The notes beneath the pieces were generated by a model. It saw nothing but the letters and a program-made list of their open reading frames with translations, made no database searches and had not been told where the DNA came from. Shown here piece after piece: positions 25,258 through 32,840 of a stretch of DNA of 37,052 nucleotides. This DNA is from Acidobacteriota bacterium (lineage in GTDB: Bacteria > Acidobacteriota > Terriglobia > Acidiferrales > UBA7541). The stretch's first letter is position 1, and every line of letters begins with the position of its first letter. A program made the translations under genes and the position numbers. Location of the stretch: positions 1-37,052 of the forward strand of contig QHYN01000095.1 in NCBI GenBank assembly GCA_003224145.1, written 5' to 3'.

Positions 25258-26883
25258 ATGACGGAAGCTGCTGTGAATGATTCGAGAGAGAGTCTTGCAC
25301 ATCATCCCTGGCGCTACAAATTAAGTTGTGTCATTTCTCTTTTGCTGTGTGTGTCGCCTTGGGGATGGGCGCAAACGAAAGCACAACATTCCGCCATCGG
25401 TCAAACGGATGGAGAACGGCGCGGCACCCTGTCCCTCGAAGCGGCACGAACGAATCCGCTGCAATTGCGCAACTTGCTGAAGAAAATGCCGAAAGGCGCC
25501 GATCTGCACAATCATTTGTTTGGAGCCGTCAGCGCAGAGTCCTGGATTCGTGCGGCAGTCGAAGATCAGCTCTGCGTGAATCTCGACTCACTCTCTTTTG
25601 CAAAACCGCAAGCCACAACAGAGAACGCCTCGCCCGAGGTGCGTTGCGGAAGCGGACAAGTCCCCGCGGCAAGTGCTTATAAAGATCAGCATCTTTTCGA
25701 TGCGTTGGTGGATGCCTTCTCGATGCGCGGTTTCGTTCCCTCTCCGGGAGTAACGGGCCACGACCACTTTTTCGATGCATTTTCGAAGTTCATCGAGACG
25801 GATCCTCGGCATCTGGGGGAGTGGCTCGATGAAATTGCGACGCGCGCGGACACGCAGAATGAACAATACCTGGAATTGATGCACACGCCGGAATTCGGCC
25901 ACGCCGCAGCCCTTGGGCAAGAAATTGGCTGGCGTGGAGATTTCGGCCAGCTGCGCGACCTATTGCTCGCTCACGGATTGCGCGACGAGGTCGCCCTCGC
26001 GAAAACTTCGATGGACGAAGCGGAAGTCCTTCGGCGGCAGCGCGAGCACTGCGGGCAACCAGACGCGGCTTCCGCGTGCCGCGTGCAGATTCGCTACCTG
26101 TGCCAGGTTTTGCGCGGTTTTCCGAAGGAGCAGGTGTTCGCGCAGACGCTGCTGTGTTTTGAGACTGCTGCGGCAGATCCGCGATTTGTGGGGATCAACT
26201 TTGTCATGCCCGAAGACGGCTTCCTATCGATGTCCGATTATGGGCTGCACATGCACATCATCGCTTTCCTCCGCGCGTTTTATCCGAAGATTCATTTGAG
26301 CTTGCATGCGGGCGAGTTGGCCCCGGGACTCGTGCCGTACGAGGGATTGTGTTGCCACATTCGCCTTGCGGTCGAAGAGGCGAAGGCGGAACGCATCGGA
26401 CATGGAGTGGATGTGATGTACGAAGATCGTCCCCACGAGCTGTTGAAGGAGATGGCGCGGAATCACGTGATGGTAGAAATCAACCTCACCAGTAACGATG
26501 TGATTCTCGGCGTGAGCGCGAAAGATCATCCCTTTCCACTCTACCGCCAGTTTGGAGTTCCCGTGGCGCTCGCGACGGATGACGAGGGTGTCTCGCGAAT
26601 CGACTTGACGCACGAATACGTACGGGCCGTCCAGACCTACGGCCTCAATTATGCGGATCTCAAGCGCATGGTGCGGACCGGACTGGAGCACATCTTTCTG
26701 CCCGGCGGTAGCCTGTGGCGTGTTCCAGACGCTTTCACAGATGCCACCCTCGCTTGCTCGAAGGATTCTCTGGGGAGCGCGAAACCCTCCTCGTCGTGCG
26801 CCGGTTTTCTTAAGTCCAGCGAAAAAGCCATACAGCAGTGGGAACTCGAGCGGCGCTTCCGCGAATTCGAATCATCGTTATGA
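25258..26883 (+). CDS. Exported adenosine deaminase-like protein (ADA2/ADGF type)
   Basis: A 541-residue metal-dependent amidohydrolase expected to deaminate adenosine or a related purine nucleoside outside the cytoplasm. ATG at 25258 is seven bases after GGGGAG; an earlier ATG at 25174 is unlikely. A hydrophobic segment at residues 21-39 (LSCVISLLLCVSPWGWAQ) is a signal peptide with an unusually long N-region. Motifs in order: KGADLHNHLFGA (metal ligands His84 and His86), LSLHAGELAPG, ERIGHGVDV, NLTSNDVILG, and LATDDEGVSR (metal-binding Asp). Length exceeds cytoplasmic ADA (about 340) and matches the secreted group. Several extra cysteines fit export. A purine permease fragment diverges from it. 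Confidence 0.86.
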   Translation: MTEAAVNDSRESLAHHPWRYKLSCVISLLLCVSPWGWAQTKAQHSAIGQTDGERRGTLSLEAARTNPLQLRNLLKKMPKGADLHNHLFGAVSAESWIRAAVEDQLCVNLDSLSFAKPQATTENASPEVRCGSGQVPAASAYKDQHLFDALVDAFSMRGFVPSPGVTGHDHFFDAFSKFIETDPRHLGEWLDEIATRADTQNEQYLELMHTPEFGHAAALGQEIGWRGDFGQLRDLLLAHGLRDEVALAKTSMDEAEVLRRQREHCGQPDAASACRVQIRYLCQVLRGFPKEQVFAQTLLCFETAAADPRFVGINFVMPEDGFLSMSDYGLHMHIIAFLRAFYPKIHLSLHAGELAPGLVPYEGLCCHIRLAVEEAKAERIGHGVDVMYEDRPHELLKEMARNHVMVEINLTSNDVILGVSAKDHPFPLYRQFGVPVALATDDEGVSRIDLTHEYVRAVQTYGLNYADLKRMVRTGLEHIFLPGGSLWRVPDAFTDATLACSKDSLGSAKPSSSCAGFLKSSEKAIQQWELERRFREFESSL

Positions 26884-27136
26884 GTCTAGCGCTGGGATCG
26901 CGGCGGTGAACTCCATATTTTTGTGAGCCGCCATTCGAGAGAGAATCGCCTGGGCAATCTTGCTGCACCTTGCAGCTGTCTACTGCTTGGTTTACATTTT
27001 CCGATGAAAGCTCGCCGGAAATAACAGGGCTTCCTCAGCAGAAAGGCTCGGGCAAACATCAGCTTTTAGCAGGCTGTGTCGTAAATCCATTGCAAGTCTT
27101 TGGAAAGATTACCACTTGCGGTTAGCAAAGTTTGTC
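26884..27136. other. Gene-free stretch
   Basis: No credible gene or remnant on either strand. A small perfect hairpin GCTGCA-CCT-TGCAGC lies near 26960-26976. Otherwise nothing recognised. Confidence 0.5.
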
Positions 27137-27166
27137 TTGACAAGCGGGTAACCCCTCTGGTAGACT
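27137..27166 (+). promoter_or_regulatory. Strong promoter of a very short leader
   Basis: Perfect TTGACA (27137-27142), an 18-base spacer, and TAGACT (27161-27166) preceded by TG (extended -10 form). The spacer contains the inverted repeat GGGTAACCC (27146-27154), a possible operator. A strong terminator begins about 13 bases after the expected start. Confidence 0.65.
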
Positions 27167-27185
27167 CATTGCCGTAGAGACCTGC

Positions 27186-27213
27186 GCCCCGACTTGCTCG
27201 GGGCTTTTTCTTT
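27186..27213 (+). terminator. Rho-independent terminator
   Basis: GCCCCGA (27186-27192), loop CTTGC, TCGGGGC (27198-27204), then TTTTTCTTTT. Textbook form. It lies only about 20 bases downstream of the promoter -10 box. Confidence 0.88.
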
Positions 27214-27217
27214 TGTA

Positions 27218-27304
27218 GGGGCGCGCTTTAGCGCGTCCCCTTTGTCCGCGTCATTCTGTAACGCCGGCTTGCCCCCCGCGTGGGGGCATCCTGCCGGCAT
27301 TTTT
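27218..27304 (+). repeat. Two intergenic palindromes, the second terminator-like
   Basis: Hairpin 1: GGGGCGCGC-TTTA-GCGCGTCCCC (27218-27240). Hairpin 2: GCCGGC (27263-27268) pairs with GCCGGC (27293-27298) and encloses a CCCCC/GGGGG stem, followed by ATTTTT. Both look like REP-type intergenic sequences; only single copies occur here. Confidence 0.55.
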
Positions 27305-27306
27305 CA

Positions 27307-27350
27307 TTTCTCTGCGCCCTCTGTGCTCTCTGCGTCCTCTGCGTTAAGTC
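27307..27350 (+). repeat. CTCTGCGTCC/CTGTG intergenic repeat, copy 2
   Basis: Units TCTCTGCGCCCTCTGTG and CTCTCTGCGTCCTCTGCG followed by TTAAGTCTTTG. They match the array between aguB and aguA in unit, strand and closing TTAA. It precedes the HNH gene by about 115 bases. Confidence 0.65.
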
Positions 27351-27466
27351 TTTGTCTTTTCTTTTGCCTGCTAGCTGTCAGACTGTCGATCGAAGATTCC
27401 GACTTGGTCGGAACTGTCAGCTTCTCTTTCCCCAGGTCATCCTGAATCTCCCAACTGGATCAAAAC

Positions 27467-28297
27467 ATGAAAACCAAAAAACCGAATCTCGAACACTTCT
27501 GGAAACAATTGGAAGACGTACTCGTGCCGCGCCTGCGCCTCGGGCCTATCGACCGCGCCGCCTATTGTTACCTTCTGCGGCATAGTCGCCTGGAACGAAA
27601 GCTGCAGCTCCGGTTCTCCATGCCTTGGCTGGCACAGGGTATCTGCTTGGGACCCGACGCGGCGAGGCGCGCGGTGCGCCGGCTCGTCGACTATGAGGCG
27701 CTACGCCTGGTCGAACGCAGCACCGCCGGTCACGTCGTAGAAGTTCGCCTGCCTGAAGAGATTCTCGCGGACCATCCCCCGAAAGCCGTTCCCGCTGGCC
27801 ATCCCGAACACAGCACGCACCGCCACACCTGGCCAGCCCCCGGTGTCAACCTCGAAGAGGAGGACTTCCTGCGCACCAATGCCCTGCGCCACGCCATCCA
27901 TGCCCGCGAGGCCGGGCATTGTTTCTATTGTTTGCGCCTGCTCACCCCGCCCATGAAGTGTATCGACCACGTCGTCCCGCGCGCACAGTCCGGCAACAAT
28001 TCTTACCGCAACCTCGTCTCCTCCTGCCGGGAATGCAACGCCCAGAAAGGCCCATGCCGCGCCGAGGATTTTCTCCGCTCGCTCTTCCGCGAGCGCAAGT
28101 TGACCGAACGCGAACTCGCCGGCCGCCTCCGCGCCCTCGACGCCCTCGCCGCCGGCAAGCTCCCCCCTCCCCTGCCCTCCGGCATGGCGCCCGACAAGCG
28201 AGCGCCAGCTGCGCCGCAACGCCGCGCCAGGGCTGTGTCCTCGACACCCAGCAAAACGCCATCAACGTGTCATCCTGGGCGCAGGGAAGGAAAATGA
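27467..28297 (+). CDS. Winged-helix/HNH nuclease-like protein
   Basis: A 276-residue protein. Residues 1-105 look like a winged helix: a helix around FWKQLEDVLVPRLRLGPIDRAAYCYLLRHS, then CLGPDAARRAVRRLVDYEALRLVERS, ending in a strand HVVEVRLPEE. Residues 145-210 form a zinc-type HNH domain: CFYCLRLL, CIDHVVPRAQSGNNSYRNLVSSC with the HNH His, and CRECNAQKG. The tail is Pro/Arg-rich and loses clear family character after about residue 240. I believe close relatives are abundant in acidobacterial genomes. The leader carries a strong promoter, terminator and palindromes. The stop overlaps the ATG of a LigD fragment. Nuclease activity on DNA is inferred; the target is unknown. Confidence 0.8.
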   Translation: MKTKKPNLEHFWKQLEDVLVPRLRLGPIDRAAYCYLLRHSRLERKLQLRFSMPWLAQGICLGPDAARRAVRRLVDYEALRLVERSTAGHVVEVRLPEEILADHPPKAVPAGHPEHSTHRHTWPAPGVNLEEEDFLRTNALRHAIHAREAGHCFYCLRLLTPPMKCIDHVVPRAQSGNNSYRNLVSSCRECNAQKGPCRAEDFLRSLFRERKLTERELAGRLRALDALAAGKLPPPLPSGMAPDKRAPAAPQRRARAVSSTPSKTPSTCHPGRREGK

Positions 28298-28464
28298 CAA
28301 ACGCAGTTTGGTTGAAGCCAGAAGCGGTCGCGCAGATTGAGTTCCTGGAATGGACCGAGGGCGATAGATTACGACATTCGAAGTTTGTCGGCCTGCGCGA
28401 GGACAAGAAGCCTCGAAGCGTGGTCAAGGAGCAAGCCGAGGAGCCTCGAATAACTTCCGGTTAG
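28294..28464 (+). pseudogene. C-terminal fragment of LigD-type ATP-dependent DNA ligase
   Basis: A 56-residue frame, MTNAVWLKPEAVAQIEFLEW, then TEGDRLRHSKFVGLREDKKP, ending RSVVKEQAEEPRITSG. This is the last stretch of the OB-fold of LigD-type ligases (W-V-x-P-x-L-V-A-x-I-E-F-x-E-W-T ... L-R-H-x-x-F-x-G-L-R-x-D-K). The nucleotidyltransferase part, with its catalytic lysine, is missing. The ATG overlaps the HNH stop (ATGA) and follows AAGGAAA, so it could be translated, but it cannot ligate. GCCCG-TCACT-CGGGC directly after the stop could be a hairpin. Confidence 0.8.
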
Positions 28465-28844
28465 CCCGTCACTCGGGCACAATTCCAAAAGGCGGCGCTG
28501 ATCGGTTGCGAACAACGTTATTTCTCTTCGCCGGATTTGCACGCCTTCCAACGTGTAATTTGCCAAGATCCTTCGCCCTCCGGATTCTCGCGAAACCACG
28601 CAGGCACGAATTATCCCACCGGACTGGTTGCGCTTGCCGGGCCTATGCATCACCCCAGGGACAGGACCCGCACCCCCCCGTCCAAATCTGACCTCTAGGA
28701 CAGTAGATTCGCGCGTCCTGCCGCAATATGCTGCGTTAACCAAGCCCTCCTTGTCGAGTACGCTGCCCTGAAGCCGACGACCCTCAACAAGGAATCTCGC
28801 AAAGTCGGTGCGTTACTATGTTTTTCCAAGACCGGGAGGGAGAA
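28465..28844. other. Gene-free stretch
   Basis: No recognisable gene. A minus-strand frame (28369-28743) runs opposite the LigD fragment and has no family features. No clear promoter for the secreted gene at 28845 was found. Confidence 0.45.
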
Positions 28845-29600
28845 ATGAAGAAACTGTTTTTCGTTCTCGCGGCTGTGACAGTGGCCTCAATCACGGGACT
28901 CGCGCAGCCAACAACGACCGGGAACGGGGCACCTAGTGGTCCCCACTACGACCTAAACATTATCGGCGTGTCGAACGGCAAGAACCCACCCTTGACGGGT
29001 TCGGACCGCCACACGATTTTCGTTCCACTCGTTTCAGATCAAAAAACCCTCGACACGGACCTCGCCTCAGGCGCGGACATCTTCCTGACTCAAGGGCCTT
29101 TCACGGTCTGTGACGGAAACGCCTTCGATGCCGCCTATGACTGTTCCGGCAACAAGATCAACAATCAGGGGGCGGTATTCCAGCTTCCATGCGACACCAA
29201 TATCACGACAGCGCCGGGCACTACGCTGCTTCCCTGCCCCTCCACGGGCGCCGTGGCATCTTACACAGTTTGGGGGCGGGCTGTCGGAACGCCGGGTGGG
29301 TCTTCCACCATCACCACTTGCGCCACAGACACGTTAACAAACACATTAGTCTGTTCGGTGGATAGCAACGTAGCCGTGTTCATCCGAAAAAGCGGGAAGC
29401 CAGTGTTCTCGACCGTAACTAACCAGTTGACCTCGATTGTGACGCCCGCCGGCGCGTGCACAACGACGAAGATTACGGCGGGTACATGTACCGTTTCGCT
29501 TTTTGCTTCCGGATTCCAGGGTTTCTTCTGGGACTACGACAATAACAAGAATAGAATTCTCCAGCTTCGCTTCTATCTAAACTATAGCGGACAGATTTAA
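28845..29600 (+). CDS. Secreted protein of unknown function
   Basis: A 251-residue exported protein. ATG at 28845 is chosen (GGGAGGGAGAA just upstream) and opens the signal peptide MKKLFFVLAAVTVASITGLAQ. The mature part begins with Pro/Thr/Gly and GPHYDLNIIGVSNGKNP, and contains TGSDRHTIFVPLV. It has about nine cysteines spaced as likely disulfides (FTVCDGNAFDAAYDCSG, FQLPCDTN, LLPCPSTG, TTCATDTLTNTLVCSVD, GACTT, AGTCTV). It ends in a beta-rich segment (NRILQLRFYLNYSGQI). I do not recognise a family. It resembles the Cys-rich secreted gene at 24030 in size, signal and cysteine density. Confidence 0.68.
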   Translation: MKKLFFVLAAVTVASITGLAQPTTTGNGAPSGPHYDLNIIGVSNGKNPPLTGSDRHTIFVPLVSDQKTLDTDLASGADIFLTQGPFTVCDGNAFDAAYDCSGNKINNQGAVFQLPCDTNITTAPGTTLLPCPSTGAVASYTVWGRAVGTPGGSSTITTCATDTLTNTLVCSVDSNVAVFIRKSGKPVFSTVTNQLTSIVTPAGACTTTKITAGTCTVSLFASGFQGFFWDYDNNKNRILQLRFYLNYSGQI

Positions 29601-29701
29601 TTAAGATCGAGTTGCTCCCAGAAGTTGGCCAGAAGCCATACGTGGTGTTGGTGCAGCCAGCGGGAATCTGGCTAGGAAATCAGAGTCCGCATCCTGGGTT
29701 G

Positions 29702-29737
29702 TTCGGCGAGGCTGACAGTCATGCAGGCCTCGCCGAA
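29702..29737. terminator. 11-bp perfect inverted repeat
   Basis: TTCGGCGAGGC (29702-29712) and GCCTCGCCGAA (29727-29737) with a 14-base loop. It lies between the secreted gene and the lipoprotein gene. No T-run follows; terminator or RNA-stability element. Confidence 0.5.
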
Positions 29738-29757
29738 AACTCATCCGGAGACCGTTT

Positions 29758-30825
29758 GTGATCCCTCGTACCACGAGAGCATTTCATCTGCCCGCACGGT
29801 CTCTCCTGTGCTGTCTTGCAGCGCTGCATTTGTCCCTCACGGCCTGCCAACATACCCGGGGAACGGCGACGGAAGATGCAACTTCACGCGGCGTGGTTCT
29901 CGAAGGGCCAAAGGCAGTATTACCGGAGGTGCAATTCGACTTTGGCGTGTTGACCTCCGGAGCCGTCATAGGGCATGACTTCCTTGTCCGGAACGAAGGC
30001 CGAGCCCCGCTGTCGATTCAAAAGGTCAGCATGACGACGCCCCTGTTGGTTACACGAATGCCGCGTGAGGTCGCCCCGGGCTCGGAAGGTAAGATTCATT
30101 TCGAGCTGGAGACGACGAAGCTGGCAGGAAAATTCGACGGCCTCATAATCCTGTTCCTCAATGACGTGGCGCTGCGGCAGGCGATCCTAACTTTTACAGG
30201 GCATGTCATCCCACCAATTGAACTCTCTCCGATGCCGTCTTTCTTCGTCGCTGGACAAAGAGGCCACGGCGGCCGGGGGGCGATTGAAATCGTGAATCGT
30301 GAACCTGAGCCTCTACATATCGAAAAAGTTCAGCATCGGACAGACAGATTCACAACGCAACTCGAAACGCTGAAACAGGGACAACGGTACCGCTTGAATC
30401 TGACCTTGAGACCAGACGGCCCGCTCGGAAAAAACGCGGACACTATCCTCGTAAGCACCTCGAGTAAGAAAATGCCGTCTCTCAAAATCGACGCAAATAC
30501 GTATTTATACGAGAGAGTGCACACCTTCCCGGAACTTGTGGCCCTGGGAACATTGCGCGCTAACAATGTGGGCGAAGCGAGCCTAACTCTGATGATCTAC
30601 CAGGAGGGCGGCAATGACTTCCAGCTGAAGCTGAGCACCGATATTCCGGGCTTGAGTCTGAAATGGGAGCGAGGGCCGGCGGGAGACCGGTATCAGGCGA
30701 AGATCACCCTAAATGCGGAGAAGATGCTGCGAGGTGCAATCAAGGGCTCCATCTTCGTTGACACCAACGATCCACAATTCCCAAGGCTCATTGTTCCGAT
30801 TTACGGACAAATTGTTGAGCATTGA
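29758..30825 (+). CDS. DUF1573-type lipoprotein
   Basis: A 355-residue protein. GTG at 29758 opens a signal peptide (LLCCLAALHLSLTAC) with a lipobox ending at Cys30, so it is predicted to be lipid-anchored. Residues 50-140 fit the DUF1573 immunoglobulin-like domain: VQFDFGVLTSGAVIGHDFLV, then RNEGRAPLSIQKVSM and a Lys/Leu-rich strand pattern. Two further Ig-like units follow (SFFVAGQRGHGG, GTLRANNVGEASLTLMIY, GSIFVDTNDPQFPRLIVPIYG). Such domains are common in Acidobacteriota and Bacteroidota surface proteins; function is unknown. No clear ribosome binding site is visible before the GTG. It is convergent with ndh, whose stop lies at 30927. Confidence 0.75.
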   Translation: MIPRTTRAFHLPARSLLCCLAALHLSLTACQHTRGTATEDATSRGVVLEGPKAVLPEVQFDFGVLTSGAVIGHDFLVRNEGRAPLSIQKVSMTTPLLVTRMPREVAPGSEGKIHFELETTKLAGKFDGLIILFLNDVALRQAILTFTGHVIPPIELSPMPSFFVAGQRGHGGRGAIEIVNREPEPLHIEKVQHRTDRFTTQLETLKQGQRYRLNLTLRPDGPLGKNADTILVSTSSKKMPSLKIDANTYLYERVHTFPELVALGTLRANNVGEASLTLMIYQEGGNDFQLKLSTDIPGLSLKWERGPAGDRYQAKITLNAEKMLRGAIKGSIFVDTNDPQFPRLIVPIYGQIVEH

Positions 30826-30926
30826 CCATTGTCGAGTGGTCGGCAAACCGGAAGTTATCATCGGGTCGAGCGGCAAATGACGGGGTTTGCTGTCTTTTTT
30901 CCCTCGACTCATTTACGAGATGGATT

Positions 30927-32255
30927 CTAGCGCCCGTCGCCTGTGTTTCCCATCGTCTCCGGCTTCGTCACCGAGTCGGTGGCCGCAGTTCCTGTGATGA
31001 GCCGAGCGCCCCGGCTGAAGGTGAGATATTCGAACCCCCACTGAATGAAGACGAGCACGCGGCTTTGGAATTCCACAATGTACATCAAATGGATGAACAG
31101 CCAGATGAGCCATGCAGGCCATCCTGAAAGGTGGAGGCCAAAAATGTTGGCCACCGCTGCGGCGCGGCCGATGACCGCCATCTCGCCTTTATTGAAGTAA
31201 TGAAACGGAGCGACCTGCTGCTTCCCTTTCAGCCGCGCACGAATGGTTTTTGCCGCGTACACGCCGCCTTGAATCGCAACCTGCGCGACTCCCGGAAGAG
31301 GTTTCCCTTTTTCGTCCACCGCGTGCGCCAAATCGCCAATAATAAAAATGTCCGGGTAATTTGGAACTGTCAGGTCGGGCTGCACCTTGATGCGGCCGCT
31401 GCGGTCGGTCTCCGCTTTGGTGCGCTGGGCGAGTCTTTCGCCGAAGGACGTGCTCATAACCCCACCGGCCCAGAGCACAGTCTTCGCCGCCAGCAACTCC
31501 GAAGATTCTCCGCGCTTGAAGGTAACCCCTGCCGCGTTGATGTTCGTTACCATCACCCCCTTGACCACTTCCACGCCGAGCCGCGTCACGAGTTTCTCCG
31601 CCTTGGCGGACAAGTCCTCCGGAAACGCGCCCAGCACCCGTGGCGCTCCTTCCAGCAAAATGATTCGTGCCTCTTGCGGACGAATCTTGCGGAAATCGTG
31701 CCGCAACGTTTCGCGTGCGATTTCCGCGAGCGCGCCGGAAAGTTCCAGCCCGGTCGCTCCGGCCCCGACGATGACGAACGTCAGCCAAGCGCGCGCCTCC
31801 TCTGGCGTGACTGCCCGCTCGGCTCGTTCGAACGCATATAGGATTTTGTGCCGTATTGCTGTTGCTTCTTCGACCGATTTGAGACTGGGCGCCCATTCCC
31901 GCCACGAATCATTGCTGTAATAGGAGGTCTGCGAGCCTGTGGCCACAATTAACGAATCGTATTCGAATGCGTCTCCGTCACGGAGGATGACGCGCCTCGC
32001 ACCAGGGTCGACATCAACCGCTTCGCCGAGAAGCACGCGCACATTTTTCTGACGGCTCAATACGCCGCGTAACGGTGCAGCAATTTCTCCGGGAGAAAGC
32101 GAGCCGGTGGCCACCTGGTACAGCAGTGGTTGAAAGAGATGAAAATTCCGCCGATCAATCAGTGTGATTTCAACCTGCGGCTGCTTCAGCTTCTGCGCGG
32201 CTGCCAGTCCGCCGAAGCCTCCGCCAAGAATCACCACTCTATGTTTCTGTTCCAT
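30927..32255 (-). CDS. ndh: Type II NADH:quinone oxidoreductase
   Basis: A 442-residue membrane-bound FAD enzyme that passes electrons from NADH to quinone without pumping protons. ATG at 32255 (MEQKHRVVILGGGFGG) is chosen because the FAD-binding GGGFGG must be close to the N-terminus; the longer frame to 32339 would run through the regulatory repeat. Further motifs: LFQPLLYQVATGSL, the second Rossmann element FVIVGAGATGLELSG for NADH, and IFIIGDLAHA for FAD. The C-terminal part has amphipathic and hydrophobic stretches (WPAWLIWLFIHLMYIVEF) that attach it to the membrane. Its promoter lies within a 15-base inverted repeat, which suggests regulation, perhaps by redox or respiration. Confidence 0.93.
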   Translation of the reverse strand: MEQKHRVVILGGGFGGLAAAQKLKQPQVEITLIDRRNFHLFQPLLYQVATGSLSPGEIAAPLRGVLSRQKNVRVLLGEAVDVDPGARRVILRDGDAFEYDSLIVATGSQTSYYSNDSWREWAPSLKSVEEATAIRHKILYAFERAERAVTPEEARAWLTFVIVGAGATGLELSGALAEIARETLRHDFRKIRPQEARIILLEGAPRVLGAFPEDLSAKAEKLVTRLGVEVVKGVMVTNINAAGVTFKRGESSELLAAKTVLWAGGVMSTSFGERLAQRTKAETDRSGRIKVQPDLTVPNYPDIFIIGDLAHAVDEKGKPLPGVAQVAIQGGVYAAKTIRARLKGKQQVAPFHYFNKGEMAVIGRAAAVANIFGLHLSGWPAWLIWLFIHLMYIVEFQSRVLVFIQWGFEYLTFSRGARLITGTAATDSVTKPETMGNTGDGR

Positions 32256-32267
32256 TTTTGACGTTGG

Positions 32268-32320
32268 GTCAGTTTGAATTTTATGATTCGTGACACAATC
32301 GGGGCAAAATTCAAACTGAC
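32268..32320 (-). promoter_or_regulatory. 15-bp inverted repeat bracketing the ndh promoter
   Basis: GTCAGTTTGAATTTT (32268-32282) and AAAATTCAAACTGAC (32306-32320) are perfect complements separated by 23 bases. On the minus strand a plausible -10 TAAAAT overlaps the gene-proximal arm and a weak -35 TTGCCC overlaps the distal arm. A repressor binding both arms would cover the promoter. GTGACAC in the centre is a further partial palindrome. Confidence 0.6.
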
Positions 32321-32449
32321 TACTCGATGCCCCACGCAACCTCGTTCAAATAAATATCATCTCATTTATCGTGATTTTCTCACGTTTGAGGCGAAGAAGC
32401 CTCGCGCCACACTCCCTTTTCCGCGTTTCAGCAAATCCAGCTGACGACG

Positions 32450-32833
32450 ATGAAGAAAAAATCGCTTCTCACGACCATACATGAACCAGACAACAGGCCT
32501 CAACTCGAGAGGAATACGTTGCGCTTTCTGTGCTCCGTCCTGATCAAGGGTGGGACGCGCGGAGAAATCTGCAGATTGCTTGATCCGGAGGTCTTCCGCG
32601 ATCCCTTGCGCCGGGTGATCTTCGAAGAAATTCGCCAATTGGGCTCTATCGATTCCCGCCGCTTGCGGGAACTTCTTCCGGCCCGAGTGACCAATCGCGG
32701 ATTCTCGGATTTCAATCTGCGCGAATTCCTCGCGCCCTACAAAGTCGGAGAAAAAGAGATCGACCAGCTCTTTGAGAGCGCGCTCCAGCTTCTTGATCTA
32801 AGCTATCCCGACAAAGAAAAGCTGGCAGACTAG
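32450..32833 (+). CDS. DnaB N-terminal-domain-like orphan protein
   Basis: A 127-residue soluble, mostly helical protein. The stretch LERNTLRFLCSVLIKGG, LLDPEVFRDPLRRVIFEEI resembles the N-terminal domain of replicative helicase DnaB and the DnaG C-terminal domain (ALLLDPE ... FYDPxHRxIFEAI). This is a helical bundle that mediates helicase-primase contact. No helicase domain is present, so it is either a stand-alone version or a protein with the same fold. It is followed by the CPBP gene after seven bases, suggesting cotranscription. The start ATG at 32450 has no clear ribosome binding site. Function unknown. Confidence 0.5.
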   Translation: MKKKSLLTTIHEPDNRPQLERNTLRFLCSVLIKGGTRGEICRLLDPEVFRDPLRRVIFEEIRQLGSIDSRRLRELLPARVTNRGFSDFNLREFLAPYKVGEKEIDQLFESALQLLDLSYPDKEKLAD

Positions 32834-32840
32834 CCGGGCG

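Noticed and set aside
27919-28293. Arg/Pro-rich frame leading into the LigD fragment
   Set aside because: It is an out-of-frame reading of the HNH gene; only the part from ATG 28294 matches LigD.
28369-28743. A 124-residue minus-strand frame
   Set aside because: It overlaps the LigD fragment on the other strand and shows no recognisable domain, signal or ribosome binding site.
32283-32305. A Rex or FNR/CRP site in the centre of the ndh inverted repeat (GTGACAC)
   Set aside because: The half-site spacing does not fit the known consensus of either regulator; only the palindrome itself is reported.
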